DNA of 64,000 nucleotides from Undaria pinnatifida (GCA_012845835.1 JABAKD010000027.1:9749790-9813789); one strand, 5' to 3'. Positions 31,699-44,650 are shown, numbered from the stretch's first letter. Notes: generated by a model not told the origin, from the sequence alone. Numbers and translations are program-made.

Positions 31699-34600
31699 GT
31701 CCACGCCCAAGCATAGAACCAGCAGCAGCAGCAGCGACTTTTGCATCAAAGACCCTCGTGAGATGAGCTGTGATGGAAGCGAACTGCTTATCGTGTGGAG
31801 TCTTATCGTGGAGTTGCACCACATCCCCGGAGGCGGAGGGCGGGGGGAGGGGAGAGGGGGTGACGACACAGCCCTACGACGCGATTTTGTATGAGGACGG
31901 CTAGGAGCGTGCTTGTGTTGCTCACCCCGTATGGGGGGCGTTTGGGTTGTGATGATGATCGATAATCAACGATCGCACGGGTTTGTTTGGTTTGGGGAGG
32001 AAAGAGGGCGGGAGAGCTTGAGGAGTTTGTTTTTACCCCTTGAGGTTGTGCCGTGGGAATGGCATGTGTTGTCTTGAACGATCGCACTGGTCTCGCGGGT
32101 GTGGGGAGAGCAGAAGGGGAAGAAGCTCGAGATTTGCGTTTCTTGACTCTCGAGGTGGTGCTGTGGGGATGAGATGTATGTTGTGTTTTGTTTTGTTCTT
32201 GCAAGTTTTTTCTTTCGCATCTGATATGATTTTTTTTTCTTGTCTCAAGATGAAACATATTTGTTGGTCGACCCGGGTCATGAACGTCCACGCGTGCGCG
32301 TCGGGCGTGTGTTTCGTGCAGAGGGGTGAATGTTATGTTGATGGTTGTGCAAACAGGCGGGAACCGTCGCGCGAGAGTTTCTCCTTCACAAAAAAAAGGC
32401 ACCGTTGGCCCACCGTGTGCCATGATACTGACAAATGCTCCTTGCGGTGGGTGGCTTGTTGGCATCCGCGTCGGGCACAGGCGGGAAGATTGGGTTGATG
32501 GCTGGGCGAACAGACTGAGGCCCTCGCGCGAGAGGTTCTCCTTCACGAACGAAAGACATCGTTGGCCACCGTGCGTCATGATACTGAAGTTTTTTTCTCC
32601 TTGCGGTGGGTAGCCTGTTTTGCGGTGCACCGCGCGCACGGGGGGGGCGGGTTCCTCATTTACAGCATGGCCGTAGTCTTACAGACCCTAGACCCTGGCA
32701 TCTCTACAAAGCTGGGATGGAGCACGTCGGTTTCGACACACCAGGCAGGCATTGCTTGGACCTAGCGCGAAGCGCGGTGGCATGGCGGGGGGGGCGGGTG
32801 GGGGGAGGGGGGCGCTTGACGAATATTGACATGGCTTGGTCGCTGGTTGTTGTGGGAGGGGGGCGTGCGGTATTGGATCGTTTGCCTGGTTTTTGCTGGT
32901 GATTATGAGCACGTGGGGAGAAGCTCTCCGAAAGTGGATATTGCTTGGTCTGCTGATTGACATGGGAGAGGGTCGAATGTCGACTTAGTTGGGTATTTGC
33001 TGGTAATAATGAGGCGCCCCGCGGTATAACAATGGGCAGGATGCGCGAGCTGAATACATATCTAAAGGGTGTTGTTACAAGGACCGCGAGCGCATGTGTG
33101 TGCTCTTGCAGTTGTGTGATCGGCTGACCACCATTGGGGGCATTGGAATTTCAAGACGGTGCTCATTATGGCACTCGCTCGCAAAGAAACTATCAAGCTT
33201 AGTCATGCGCTTTCAAGGTGCGGCTGATTGGCCGGGGGGAATGTGCTGAGGCGTTTTATGCTGTGCGTTGGGGTGGAGCGTTGGGTGGATTTAGCCTCGA
33301 CGATGAACAAAAAAAGAATCAATCGTGTTTTTTGGAACTGCCGTTTTTTTACTTTTTTTTTGTAATGGTCGTCCTTGAGGAGAGTTGATAACGGTCATGT
33401 TCGAGGAGAGTAGTGGAGGGGAAATAAAAACACGGATAGAGTGGGCTATGCCGCGCTCCCACCACTGCGATTATGATAGTTCAAGAGCCTGTTCCCCTAC
33501 GTGCGTGCTCAAACTACGGACGACGGAGAGGGAGGTATAAAAATGAACTAGAAGACCGCCGCGTTGGGTGTATGTTGCCACTTTTTATTTTTTGCTCTCG
33601 ATTTTGTCCACAGGTGTAGTATGATAGCTGGAGTGTAAACCCAGCAGCGGTGCAGCTAACTCTATTCGAGCTAATACCAAAGCCCTACGTACCATACATA
33701 TGCGACTCTTTGGCGTACAAGGGATACTATGATTTTTTATTGTTTTTTTTTTCATTGATGGTATTCACTTCTTGTGCAAGCCGCGTAATGCGTCGACTGT
33801 GCGCGTGTTCGGCATTCCTCGTGATAAATGTACGTCGCTGAGGCAATTAGTTGATGTTAGGCTTCTTCAAGCGTAAATTGTAATGACGAATCATTGAACG
33901 AAGTTCGGACATTTTTCAAGAAGAGGGGAGAAAAGTGTCGAAACTATATAGTAACACATGGGCACCACTAACTAACTGTTGTTGTAGAGGGATGTACCAT
34001 TTATTTTGTTTCTAAGGTACCTAACTTTAGGAGCATTATTTCGCTTCATCCAAAAAAGACGAAAAAACGGTTTTGAGTAACCTGAAAGCGCCCGATGAAC
34101 AAACGCATGGCCTGGGTATACAAAAACCCTCCCATTGATTTCAGAACAAGAACGAACGAGATTCCGATGACCTTGGAATAAGGATTCCCGTCATTCAGAA
34201 ACGATTTTTTTTCAGGAAAAAAAATGAAAAACGTCAGCTGTGAACACGACCGATCTGGGTGGTTGAAACTCAACTCAGCAAGCTGCGTGACACGTCTCGG
34301 ACACAAACGATTTACGAGGTAGCCTAAATAAAGTGCTACCGCAATCGGAGCGCGCCTCACATTTTTTTTATATACGCACAACGAACGATTACAGCGTCAG
34401 GAACACCAAGTAAGTAGCCTGGATTGATTTCTGACCCCCAGAAGGAATGTGTCCGTTTCGATGTGGATTTTATACTATACCGTGTGGTAAGAAGCTGCAC
34501 GACACGCGTGCAGCACGGGGGTGATGTTCGTGCTGCTGCACACCCTCCCTATTATAGACGGCTCGTTTGATATTATCGCGCTTGGATTGTTTTTTTTTTT

Positions 34601-35562
34601 GGTCTGTGCGTGTGGTCCTAAAATTGAAGTGCCTAAATTATAGTGCACCTGACCTGGTATTTTTGTAATAACCCTCTCTCGAGACTTGAGAGGGAAATTA
34701 TTTGACGATGGAAAACGCGACGAAACGATCGAAGCATCGGCCACTGCTCTGCTTGGTGTTGCGGGCGGATATATATATGTATGTGTTGTACCAACTACGA
34801 GGGCACATGCATTTGGGTCGTAACACATCACCGGCGTTGCGTGATCCCTCTCGAGCAGACTGCTATGCAGTGTACTCTCTCACGACGTATATTTTATATA
34901 CGTGTACGAGTGGTATGCTCGTAAGCGGTGGACTAATAAACCACGCGTTTCAATTTTTTAGCTGAGCTGGTGGTAGTGGTAGTAGTAGGAGCAGTGCTCG
35001 ACTCGAACAACACGCCACGACGAATTTGCGACAAAATTTTTGTTCGCGAGACAATTACACCACAAAAATGAGACGAATCATGAATCATGCTTGGTAGACA
35101 TGATCAATCAACATTATTAATTGCCCCGCAGCCTGCATCCCTCACAACCTTGGTCGGGAGCGTCCAAACCACTACACGCCCAACTATATCCTGGCGGTCT
35201 AGGCTTCACACGATTACCGCACCGAAACTTCGTCACCACCTATCGCAGGATCACAGGTAAGAGTCCTAGGTACGAGCAGCCGGGGAGTACAAAGTACGAC
35301 GGCACCGGCCTCCAAAACATATTTTCGCCGCAAGTTGCGGTTCGCTCGAAACGTCTCAAAAACGGCCGTCACACGACCACACGAGGAGCAACAACAAGCA
35401 ACATGTACGATTGCGCCCGAAACTCGAGCAAACCAAGGACGGCGCACTTGCATGCTGTTGACGACACTATTGCTTGTTGGCCACACCGAACAAAGCTGCA
35501 CCGCAGTGCAATCATCACAGGCACTCAACCCACAACACCGAGGAGACGAGACGAGAAGCACC
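31699..35562. other. intergenic between the VTT gene and enkurin
   Basis: No gene is supported. It holds a 157-bp tandem repeat (32341-32640), a partial copy of the 41930/52545 dispersed repeat at about 32655-32790 (GCATGGCCGTAGTC, GGGATGGAGCACGTCGG, AAGCGCG), and a reverse copy of the foldback family at 34060-34215. A GTCAGCTGTGA...GGGTGGTTG segment is shared by 34233 and 23380. The last 500 bp before 35563 should carry the enkurin promoter; a TCACAG/GTAAGAG donor-like site at about 35256 may mark a 5' UTR intron. Confidence 0.45.
32341..32640 (+). repeat. 157-bp degenerate tandem repeat
   Basis: Two units start at 32341 and 32498. Shared landmarks in order: ATGG(T/C)TG, CTCGCGCGAGAG-type word, TTCTCCTTCAC, CGTTGGCC, ACCGTG, CATGATACTGA, CTCCTTGCGGTGGGT. 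Confidence 0.8.
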
Positions 35563-38500
35563 ATGTCTGAGACTATCTACAGCCTCGTTCCTCATGTTCC
35601 GGTCGTGCCGGTCAAGCCGCCAATGCACAAGTCGAAGCACAACCACGGCTGCGCGCTGGCGGGATCGACTTTCGGTGAGAGACACATGATGATGCTGCAG
35701 TCGCTGAGTGCGGCTAATGTTGTGTCATACCTGATACCTGCTGGTGCCATTGTTCATGATGCTACCGCGGCTGCTTGCTGTATCATCACGAAGGGAAGAA
35801 ACGCAACAAGCGGGGTCGGTTGATGGTGTGCACCGGCGGGGTCAACAATCTTTCAGAGACGCAAATAATGTCTGAATGTTTTCGGTGCTGAGTGCGGCTG
35901 ATGTTTGTTACCTGGTACCTGGTGACATGGTAGACATGATACGACTGCTGCGTGCTGTATATAGGCTTTTAGAAGAGGTGGGGGAAGAGAGGGCAACAGG
36001 TAGGTGGGGTCGGTTGATGGTGTGCGCATAGTGGGCTCGACTTTTGGTGAGAGATGAATCTCTGCATGTTTTTGGTGTTGAGTGCAGCTGAAATCATATT
36101 GTTATGAAAAAGTAAACGGCAGCTGGCGACGCAATAATTAACTTGCTGAATGTTGTTTATACATACCACCGATCGCCCGCTATAGAAGATAAGAGCACAA
36201 TCAAATCTCCGGTGGGGATACAAAAACCAGCATGAAAAGCAATGCATCAAAGGCACTATTAATACTTTATCTAATACCTGGTAGACATCATGGTACTGCT
36301 TACCTGCTACTTGCTCTTTGGGTACATGTATACGGGTGTTCTACACATGGCATAATAAGAGGGGGGTGGAGAAAAGTCAACAGGTCGAGATGTTCGGCCA
36401 CAAGTACTGCAATATTAACAGTAGGGCACCTATTAGAGCTTCGTAGATTTGCCCAGTAGTCTAGACTTCCAGGTTTAGTTTCCCTGGCTTTTCTCTTCTT
36501 TTTTTTTGCCATACAGGTAGCTTTTATCCGCCCCTTTATCAGTGATCGACGTCAAAACGTATGCTGCACACTGTATGCACATGGCCGGGTGGCAAACATC
36601 GGGGGGGAAACCCCGTATAAACACGTTTATTCTACGTAGACGTGCGTTGGGACTGTTGGACCCTCGCACGAAGAACATGCGCGAGAAAATAGAAATACCC
36701 GGGGGGGGGGGGAAATACTGAGACCACGGCTTGTCCAGAACACCGCCCTGGGGACAAAACCCCGCACAAGTTGAGCTGGAAAGTAATAGTGACGGAATCC
36801 TCCCCCCAAATTGCAGCACTTGGCATGTTGCAATCCCGACAGGCACCATGCTGTCTATTTCCGTCCCGTGTGTTGAGCCTGTTGCATGGCTATTATCACA
36901 ACTGCTGCTGTACCCCGTACGCATGTGCTGACGGACATATACAAGAGAGATAGGGAAGGGGAGAGATTCAGGTGTTGTTGCTGCACAAATCTCCGTGTCG
37001 TCCTTGTTGAGTACATCAAAACACGATAAACAACGCTGATGCTGTCGTACACGCAACGATCGGGACTCATGAACAGCACCGCGGCATCATCGCGCGGTAG
37101 ATGAGTACACGAGTACGAGGTAGAGCGCGCATACATCAGCATCTATCTTCTGGTAAAAAGTGAATATCGGCATATTTCATGCTGATCTTCCCCTTTCAAC
37201 TCCATCGAACGGCGAGGAACAGCTACTGGCCCTCTCGAAAAACCTCAGATATTTTCGTTGCACTTCATAAGCTGCATCTGTGCTGTACTGGGGACACGCT
37301 GCGTAGGACGTACTCTCGAAGCAAACCTCGGATATTTTCGTTGAGCTTCACATGCTGTACCTGTGAGGCCGTACGTTGTGCGTATACGAAGTATGACGAT
37401 TTCATACGAGTAGCCAAATGCACTTGAACATTATCGTATTTGCAGGCTGACCCTAGTTTGCAGGACGGTCGAACACCCTCTGCAGGACACCTGTGGTCAA
37501 CTCTAACAATTCATGCCGGCCCTGACTATGCCGACCCCAGACTTAACCCTTACCCCAACCCTGACCCTGCACCGAACCCGAACCCGAACCCGAACCGTAC
37601 CCCCTACCCCTACCCCTTCCCCTATCCCTACCCGTTCACTTACCCTCACCTCTACTCCTACTCCTATTCCTACCCCCTGTCCCTACCCTAACCCTATCCC
37701 TAACCCTACCCCTACCCCTACCCTTATCCGCCCCCCTACCCTTACCCTTACTTTTACTCCTACCCCTACTCCTGCCCCTGCCCCTAACCTTACCCCTAAC
37801 CTTAACCCCGACCCCAACCCCAACCCGTACCTCTACGTCTACCCTTACCCTTACCCTTTCCTTGAAATTTACCCTTACCCCGTTCCTATCACCGACCCCT
37901 ACCCCTACCTACTTTAGATCGGCCAAGACTAGGCCTAGCCCTTGCCCTAACCCTAGCCTTATCCCTAACGCTGACCCTACCCCTGCCGATACCCCAACCT
38001 CAACCTCAACCCCAACCCCAACCCCAACCCCAACCTCAACCTCAACCCCAACCCCAACCCCAACCCCAACCCCAACCCCAACCCCAACTCTAACCCCAAC
38101 CCCAACCGAAACCCCAACCCCAACCCCAACCCCAACTCTGATGTCGACCGTAATATTATCGCCGTTTGAAGGCGCCCGAGGCACGACACAGCCGATGGGA
38201 GCAGCGGTGATGAGGAAAGAGGCGTGCGCCACTTTCGGCCGGCCGGTCGAACAACTCAGAAACGACCCCTCCAAATTCTTGACAAGGGGGGCCAAGGAGC
38301 GAGCCAGACAGGAGAAGGAAAAATCCGACAACAAGAAGAGCAGCACCACCCCGTTCAAGTACCCTGGCGAAAGGTGAACAGGAAAACGGCTTCTTTTTTT
38401 TGTTTTAAATGTCGTTTTCTGGGTTTTGTTTTTCCCTGCTGTTGGATAATACGAGGGGGCGACAGTGTTGAAAACTGACCTTTTTTTGTCGAAGCGCGAA

Positions 38501-41500
38501 GTTTCACCTAAATGCTAGGCTGGCTGCGCAACATGGAGAGGACTTTGCTACGCAGGGTTGGCCCGTGGGCCAAACAAACAAAAACAAGCTTAACACACAT
38601 AACATAAAACTAGAACATACTAAGTACGAGTACCTGCTGTTGTCATTTTTCATGCGATGTATACGTACACCGAAACCTCCACTACAGGAAGTCGTTGGTT
38701 CCTCGACGAGAAGAATGTCCGGTGACCGGCATCGTCAGCAAAGTGAACTTCATCACCACCAACGCTGTCGACACCATCCTGGCGGCACCAAGGCCGCTGG
38801 ACCCTCCCGAGCCGAACTACCTGGAGAAAGAGGACTACGGGAAGGTTCCCAAGTACCTACAACAGGTGAAAAAGCGAACAAAACAGAGGCAACCCTCCTA
38901 CCCCTGCCCGCCCCTACCCCCCCCGGCAAATGTTTGGGCTGTGTATCCCCCTCGTAGGTAGCAGGGTGGTATGAATAGTACCTGGTATGTGCATGTGCAT
39001 TGCGCTAGGGGCGTATCGAACACTTCGTAGTATACCTGTCGTGCTAGAGAAGGAGGACTACGCGAGGAAGGTACCTACCAGGGAATGATCGAGAAAAGCA
39101 CAAAACAAAACATAACAAAGAGTCGGAAATGTTGGTGCTCTGTTTCATTAGTTGTGAGGCGAAGTAAATCATCAGGGACTGAGTTTCCTAGGACGAGGAA
39201 GAATTGCCGCAAGTGCCCCTAGACCAGCTGGTGAGCACCCCCCCCCTCCCCTTCCCCACGGCAAGGTTTGGGCTCTCTTTCGATGGTTGTGTGAAGCGAC
39301 GTATAACATTAGACTAAGTTTCCCTTTGAGTGTTCATCTTCCTACTGGGTTTGGGGGATCGACATTAGTCGAACTAAGTACCTGAAACATCTCCTCTGGT
39401 GCCGTAGACAGTAAAAGTTATCGATAACTAAGTTAACCTGCCTTCAACGCCACTGGTACATTTTGCTGAGGAGCTGGACAATAAAATGTCACCTGGTGTT
39501 GATCAGCCGCTTCCGATTGACCTCCTGATAGACTCTGCTTTAGTACGAACGTACTGTAAGTACGATAGCCTAGAGCTCATGATAGACTCTGCCTTTTGCT
39601 TCCCTCTTGCGCCAGGTGAAAAACGAGATTTCGCGGGAGAACGACATGATCGACACGTTCGTCAGACAGCAGATGGGGCTCAAGGTACGCAACTATTTGC
39701 GCGGAATTTTTTTTTCACAACCAGCCGCGCGCCACACATTTTTCTTTTTTTCATGGTCGGAAAAAAACAGACATAAAAGCACTAGTGTTTCACTCCATTT
39801 CGGACTGCAGAGGGAGAATGCTCTTATTAGAGTAGTACGCATGCTACGATATAGGCTGATTTTTTTTTTCTGAATGACGGGGCTGCCTCTTAACTCAAAA
39901 TCGTCGCAATTTTTCTTTTTTTGGGGGGGTTATTTTCGTTGCATACTTGGGGCCATGGCATTGTTCATACCTGGTACATATTAACAGCACCTTTTGTTTT
40001 TTCCGCCTCTCGTCCTCCCCCAAAAAAAGAAGATTCGTTTTTGGGAGAAGTATCATAGATCTCCTCTTAAGTAGAGGATCCTCAGACGAAACAAAAAACA
40101 AAATGTTGCACTTACTAGTCTACGTTGTAGCGTAGGGCGAAAAAAATAGTGCATTTCACCAATGCTACGGCAGGTAAGGGGGGATGTTAATACCAGGGTA
40201 GTCCTCGGTACCGTTTTTTTTTACGGTACCAGATCGGACGGTATTGCGAAATGACGGTACTTTTCAAACGGTTGACGGTATTTCGATTTCTCACGGTACC
40301 ACTTTTGGCGGTACACGGTATCGCCGAATTTGACGGTACTTTTTCGGCGGTATCGAAAAGTGACGGTATTTTCTAGACGGTAGACGGTTTTTCGATATTT
40401 GACGGTACTTTTTTGGCGGTACTGCAAAACGACGGTACCGGTCCCGGTACTGCCAAATTTGACGGTACTTTTTTGAGGGTACTGAAATATGACGGTTCCG
40501 CCACTGAGAAATACAGAATTACGAATGACGAAATACTTGACAGTACCTGCCGGGCGGCGATCAAGCATGCCGGCACCACCCCGCTGATGTTCCTGCATAC
40601 CTATATAGAACGGACGAATAGAGGCTAGACTAATCGTCGAACCGTCAAGCTGACAAACTCACCAGCCTCACGCGAAACGACATTTAGACATTTAGCACCA
40701 AAATAAGACAATAAAACAATACTACTACTGTAAACAATAAAACAATAAAACCTAAAACATGAAAACATTCAATGAAAACCATCACCCTACAATCTTTGAC
40801 GGTTCTGAATATGACGGTTTTTCAAAACGGGAAACGGTACTTCGCTTATTTGACGGTACTTTTATGGCGGTGCTGCAAAATGACGGTACTTTTTAAACGG
40901 TTGACGGTTTTTCGATTTTTGACGGTACCGCCTTCGGCGGTACACGGTTTGCCCAAATATGACGGTATTCCGCCGAGTACCGGGACCGACGTACAGCACG
41001 GGAAAATTACCTCGGGAATTTTCCCGAGGACTACCCTGGTTAATACGCCCCGTTTAGATTGTAGACCAATGATGCGGAAGGGGGGTGTCGTTTTGGGCCA
41101 TTCTTTTGCAGTGGCTCGGGGTCACTCGCGCGAGTGACGCCCCTGTTCCTTGCGGTCATTGGCTCTCGTGCCGCTTTAATTTTACGATATGAATCCCCAG
41201 TCGGGGTTGGTTAGCTCTGCTGCGCAAAACAAGTCGCCTCACTTGTCTTCATCAGTGAGTTACAGAGTCACTCTCACGGGTGGTGAAAACCTCAGACACC
41301 GTAGTGAAAAACGGGATATATCATAACATCCCCCCTACCGCAGCCTTGATCCATACCAGGGTTTGAGCCACTTCCACGAGGGACTGTGTACCTCACCGAC
41401 AAACCCGCTTTTGGCGATTTTTTCTTGGCGCGGCGTAGCCAACCACTCCATTAGCGGATTCATATCGAACAACTAAAACAGCACGAAAAGCCTAAGACCG

Positions 41501-43982
41501 CAAGGGACAGGCCTGCCACTCGCGCGAGCGACCCCGACCAACACTGTGCAAAACTACGCCCCAGGAGTGACCCCCCTATCGTTGCTTTGGTCATTACCAC
41601 ATTAGAGGGAGACTATAACTACTACCTGTGGTAGGTTTCAGTGCGGAGCACTCCGGCCGGCATGTAGTACGGGACTCATCCCGTAGGGAGGAAGGGGCAG
41701 TCGGCGCCGGGTAGCTGTCTCCTTATGATTCATGGTGTCTCCACCATTAGTTCGTCTCCAGGAAGCTCGAAACAGTTCTCACAGAACACGGAAAAAGCAG
41801 GCAATATCGTAAACCAAAGAACGGGGACGATGGTGGGGGGGATGTTGCAAAGTATTGAAAACCAAGAATGGCGTTTCGACTGTTTGGGGCTAAGGAGCCC
41901 CTGGGACGATGGGGGGGAAGGGGAGAGAGGGTACTCAGTTTTTTGCATGGCCCTAGTCGTATGACCATAGACCCTCGCATCTCTGCTATGCCGGGACGGA
42001 GAACGTCGGGTTTTCACCAACCAAGCAGTCATTGCTTGCACCAAGCGCGAAGCGCCGTGAGGTGTTCGGCGCGTCGCATGAAGGGTGAACTACGTCCTTG
42101 CAAGAACCGCTCGTAAAACGGACTTCGGCACCTTGTGCCTACTTTCTTGCTTATGGATGACAGCGCCAATGAGTAGCTTTTTTTTCCTGGTGAGGTCACT
42201 CCAGAGACAGCAATGGGTATTACTATTTAACTGCCTCGTGGGTGCCTTATCACATCCACAACCTACGTGATGCGATAATTCCTCTTGTGCGGAGTTCGGG
42301 TTCTCCACCGCGCACAATATGATCTACTCGAGAACCATCATGGTGACCGCAAAAACAAAAACCAAAGCAAAACGACACCCTGGTCGTCTAGCTCACGCAG
42401 TGATTGACATGTTTTACAGCGTCGTTGCCCACCAACGCCAACCCCAATATACACATAGCGCTTTACAGCGTCGGTGCCAACGGAGGCCTACTACTACATA
42501 CATTTGAAAGGGAGACGATTGGGGGAGGGGTAATAAAAAATTGAAGAACTTGAATGGCGTTTCGACGATTTTGGGATAAGGAGCCCCGTCATTCAGAAGA
42601 CGTCTACGCCAAAAGGGCTACTGGTATTAAGAATAAGTCCCGACTAACTTCGTGCCTATGGGCAGGGAAACGTCCTAAGGAACAAACTGAAATATTTGTG
42701 TTTGTTGGTAAATTAGCTAAATCTTTACACTAAAAAACAAAACAAAAGTAACTACATTTATTTCTGAATAAATTAAGTGCTACCTCTTCATATGGAGTGG
42801 TTATACAGTAGCCACCCTAACTTTTCTTCAGCGAAATCGCCGGTTTTGAAACTAGCCCCCGGCCGTACCTCCTGAAATACGATGCCCCTAAACCACCCGG
42901 ACGTCACCGTTCGATCGTCCTCCGCAAACAAGAAGTTACATGCAGATACTTTTTTCATAGCACCCTTCCTCGTGTCGAGCAGCCATGAAAACGCTCTTGA
43001 CAAAAAAGGTTGTTTTTCGGGGAGGCTATCATAGAACCAGTCTATCGCTGCATTCGTCGCATGGGGGTCTTCAAATGAGAAGAGCCGGGGAAAAAAAAAT
43101 GATGCACTTCTTTCTCAGCACGCGTTCATCCCCGAATCTGAAACTGGATGGCCGCCCGTCTGAAAAATAAATAAAAAAAAACGTTCAGATGGCCGATGAC
43201 GACGAGTGCCTGGAGGAGTTTAACGAGCCGGAGCGAGAGGAGCTGGTGCACGACCTCAAGGCCAAGTGGGACACTGTCAACAAAAAGTATCAGCTCATGG
43301 TGAGAAGGAGAGAGAGAGGGGCGAGGAGGGTAGGTGGGTGGGTGGGTGGGTGGGTGGGTGAATGGGAGGGTGGGGGGGGGGGAGGATGGAGGGGGGTGGG
43401 AGGAAGGGAGGAAGGGAGGGAGGGAGGAAGAGGTCGAGGGAAGGGAGGGAGGGGGGGACGGAGGGAGAGCGAGATAAGCGATACGCGGGGAAGGAAGACG
43501 ACGAGGAGGAAGGCATATCGGTGCTGCGACCATACCAGCAAGAGATTGGTTGATATATTTTACGTTTTTGGGTACTGTTTTAACCCTCCGGACCAAATAT
43601 AACCCAATTGTTTTTTCGCGTACATTGGGGACAAACGCGCGTGGGTGCTAGAGGAGTCTAAAGGGGTTGGCCCTAGCTCCAGCTCTAGCCCTAGCCCTAT
43701 TACCCAGAACCCTTACCCCTTTCAGAGCTGCGTAATCTACTTGAAAATAAAAAGTCATTATTGTGCAATATTGAAACGGTTACTAAATTTCTCCGATCGA
43801 CCGACCGATCTGCCGGTTTGCAACGAAACGTCGTATGATCGTTTATTTTCCTCCAGGCGCACATCGTCAACCTTGACACATTCGGCAAGTTGCGCCGGAA
43901 GGAGCAGATGGAGACGCAGCTGAAGGGGCTAGAGGGAGACATCCAGAAGCTAGAGAAAACTCCCGTCCTCATCCGTCCATGA
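35563..43982 (+). CDS. ENKUR: enkurin (ciliary inner junction / IQ-domain protein)
   Basis: In other eukaryotes enkurin is an axonemal microtubule inner protein of motile cilia that also binds calmodulin and TRPC channels. Six exons with consistent phases: 35563-35674, 38172-38373, 38688-38865, 39616-39684, 43189-43299 and 43857-43982, giving 265 residues (vertebrate enkurin is about 256). Exon 1 is the conserved start (MSETIYSLVPHVPV, ending GSTFG). Exon 3 carries GIVSKVNFITTNAVDTIL and KEDYGKVPKYLQQ. Exons 5-6 form the C-terminal enkurin domain (EREELVHDLKAKWDTVNKKY, then KLRRKEQMETQLKGLEGDIQ and KLEK). Exon 2 could begin at 38172 or 38181; both keep phase and differ by three residues. Introns are large: intron 1 (2.5 kb) holds a telomere-like tract, intron 4 (3.5 kb) a hAT element and a dispersed repeat. 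The gene implies flagellated cells. Confidence 0.93.
37515..38145 (+). repeat. interstitial telomere-like CCCTAA/CCCCAA tract
   Basis: About 630 bp of degenerate ACCCTAACCC, ACCCCTACCC and, from 37990, nearly perfect CCCCAA units. It sits in enkurin intron 1 and ends within 30-40 bp of the exon 2 acceptor. Pro/Thr frames across it are artefacts. Confidence 0.9.
39868..40110 (+). repeat. foldback-family copy in enkurin intron 4
   Basis: Carries TTTCTGAATGACGGGGCTGC, AAAATCGTCG, a T-rich run, TTTTCGTTGC, GGCCATGGCA, GTTCATAC and TTTTGGGAGAAGTAT in the family order. It lies just upstream of the hAT element. Confidence 0.7.
40194..41038. mobile_element. non-autonomous hAT-type DNA transposon
   Basis: 845 bp bounded by inverted repeats CAGGGTAGTCCTCGG (40194-40208) and its exact complement CCGAGGACTACCCTG (41024-41038). 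Direct copies of GTTAATAC flank it on both sides (40186-40193 and 41039-41046), an 8-bp target duplication. An 8-bp duplication with ends starting CAG is the hAT signature. There is no transposase frame. Both subterminal zones are packed with GACGGTAC/GGCGGTAC words (40200-40500 and 40795-40970), as expected for transposase-binding repeats. The near-perfect ends suggest fairly recent insertion into enkurin intron 4. Confidence 0.88.
41930..42464 (+). repeat. dispersed repeat, copy A
   Basis: Aligns in the same orientation with 52545-53075 along about 530 bp (for example GAACCGCTCGTAAAACGGAC, CTTCGGCACCTTGTGCCTAC, CTCCAGAGACAGCAATGGGT, GTTTTACAGCGTCGTTGCC). Partial relatives lie at 32655-32790 and, reversed, 1868-1955. 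No frame is shared by the copies. Copy A is in enkurin intron 4. Confidence 0.9.
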
Positions 43983-44572
43983 TCAGAAAAGAGGGGGGCG
44001 ACGACGAACGTCCGCACTTGGTGGCAGTAGTAGCTGTTGAAAGCAAGGACAACGTTAGCACGTTGCGTATGAGTTGTCAGGACCCGATAATCAGGACCAA
44101 GGTCTAGAAACGATCCCAACATTCCCTCATGACCTACGACATAGGTTTCACAAAAGAGGCCCACCTTGAGCCAAAAGTTTCAGATTTTCTCACAACGACC
44201 AAAAAAAGTACCTACGTTTGCATGTACCAGGCACGATTTGGTTCTTAATGCAATTTTTTAGTCTTAGTACAGTCGACCATGAGAGAGGGATACCTGCCTG
44301 GACTTAGCGAACGAAGACAACAGCGAACCTCTGTCCTATGGAGAATATGTGTACAATATATATATGCATATGTACCATTTTGATTTTTTGCCTAGTCCGT
44401 CCCTTTTTCTCCGCCGGCGCAGAGTTTTTTGGTGTGCTTTCTTCTGCAATGCGATCAGACTACCCGTCGGTATATTATCAGCCGTGTGCCGGGCTCATGG
44501 GACGTCCGTGGCGCGAGCTATGGCCGCGGAAAGCCACCGAGACTGGCTCTATTTTGCGGAGTACGAGACGCT

Positions 44573-44650
44573 TCTGTCCCCGGGCAACCACACACTAGAC
44601 GTATTTAAGCCTCTGTCCCCGGGCAACCACACACTAGACGTATTTAAGCC
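44573..44650 (+). repeat. 39-bp perfect tandem duplication
   Basis: TCTGTCCCCGGGCAACCACA and the following 19 bases occur at 44573-44611 and again at 44612-44650 without change. Confidence 0.95.

Noticed and set aside
31313-31869. poly-Cys, poly-Gln and poly-Val frames
   Set aside because: TTG microsatellite in an intron of the VTT-domain gene.
36475-37056. 193-codon minus-strand frame in enkurin intron 1
   Set aside because: Low-quality composition, antisense in an intron, no splice partners; part resembles a dispersed segment also at 51245.
37515-38145. True chromosome end
   Set aside because: Coding exons of the same gene lie on both sides and the units are degenerate.
37513-38358. Pro/Thr, Leu/Gly and Val/Gly frames
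   Set aside because: Translation of the telomere-like tract; only the part from 38172 is a coding exon (enkurin exon 2).
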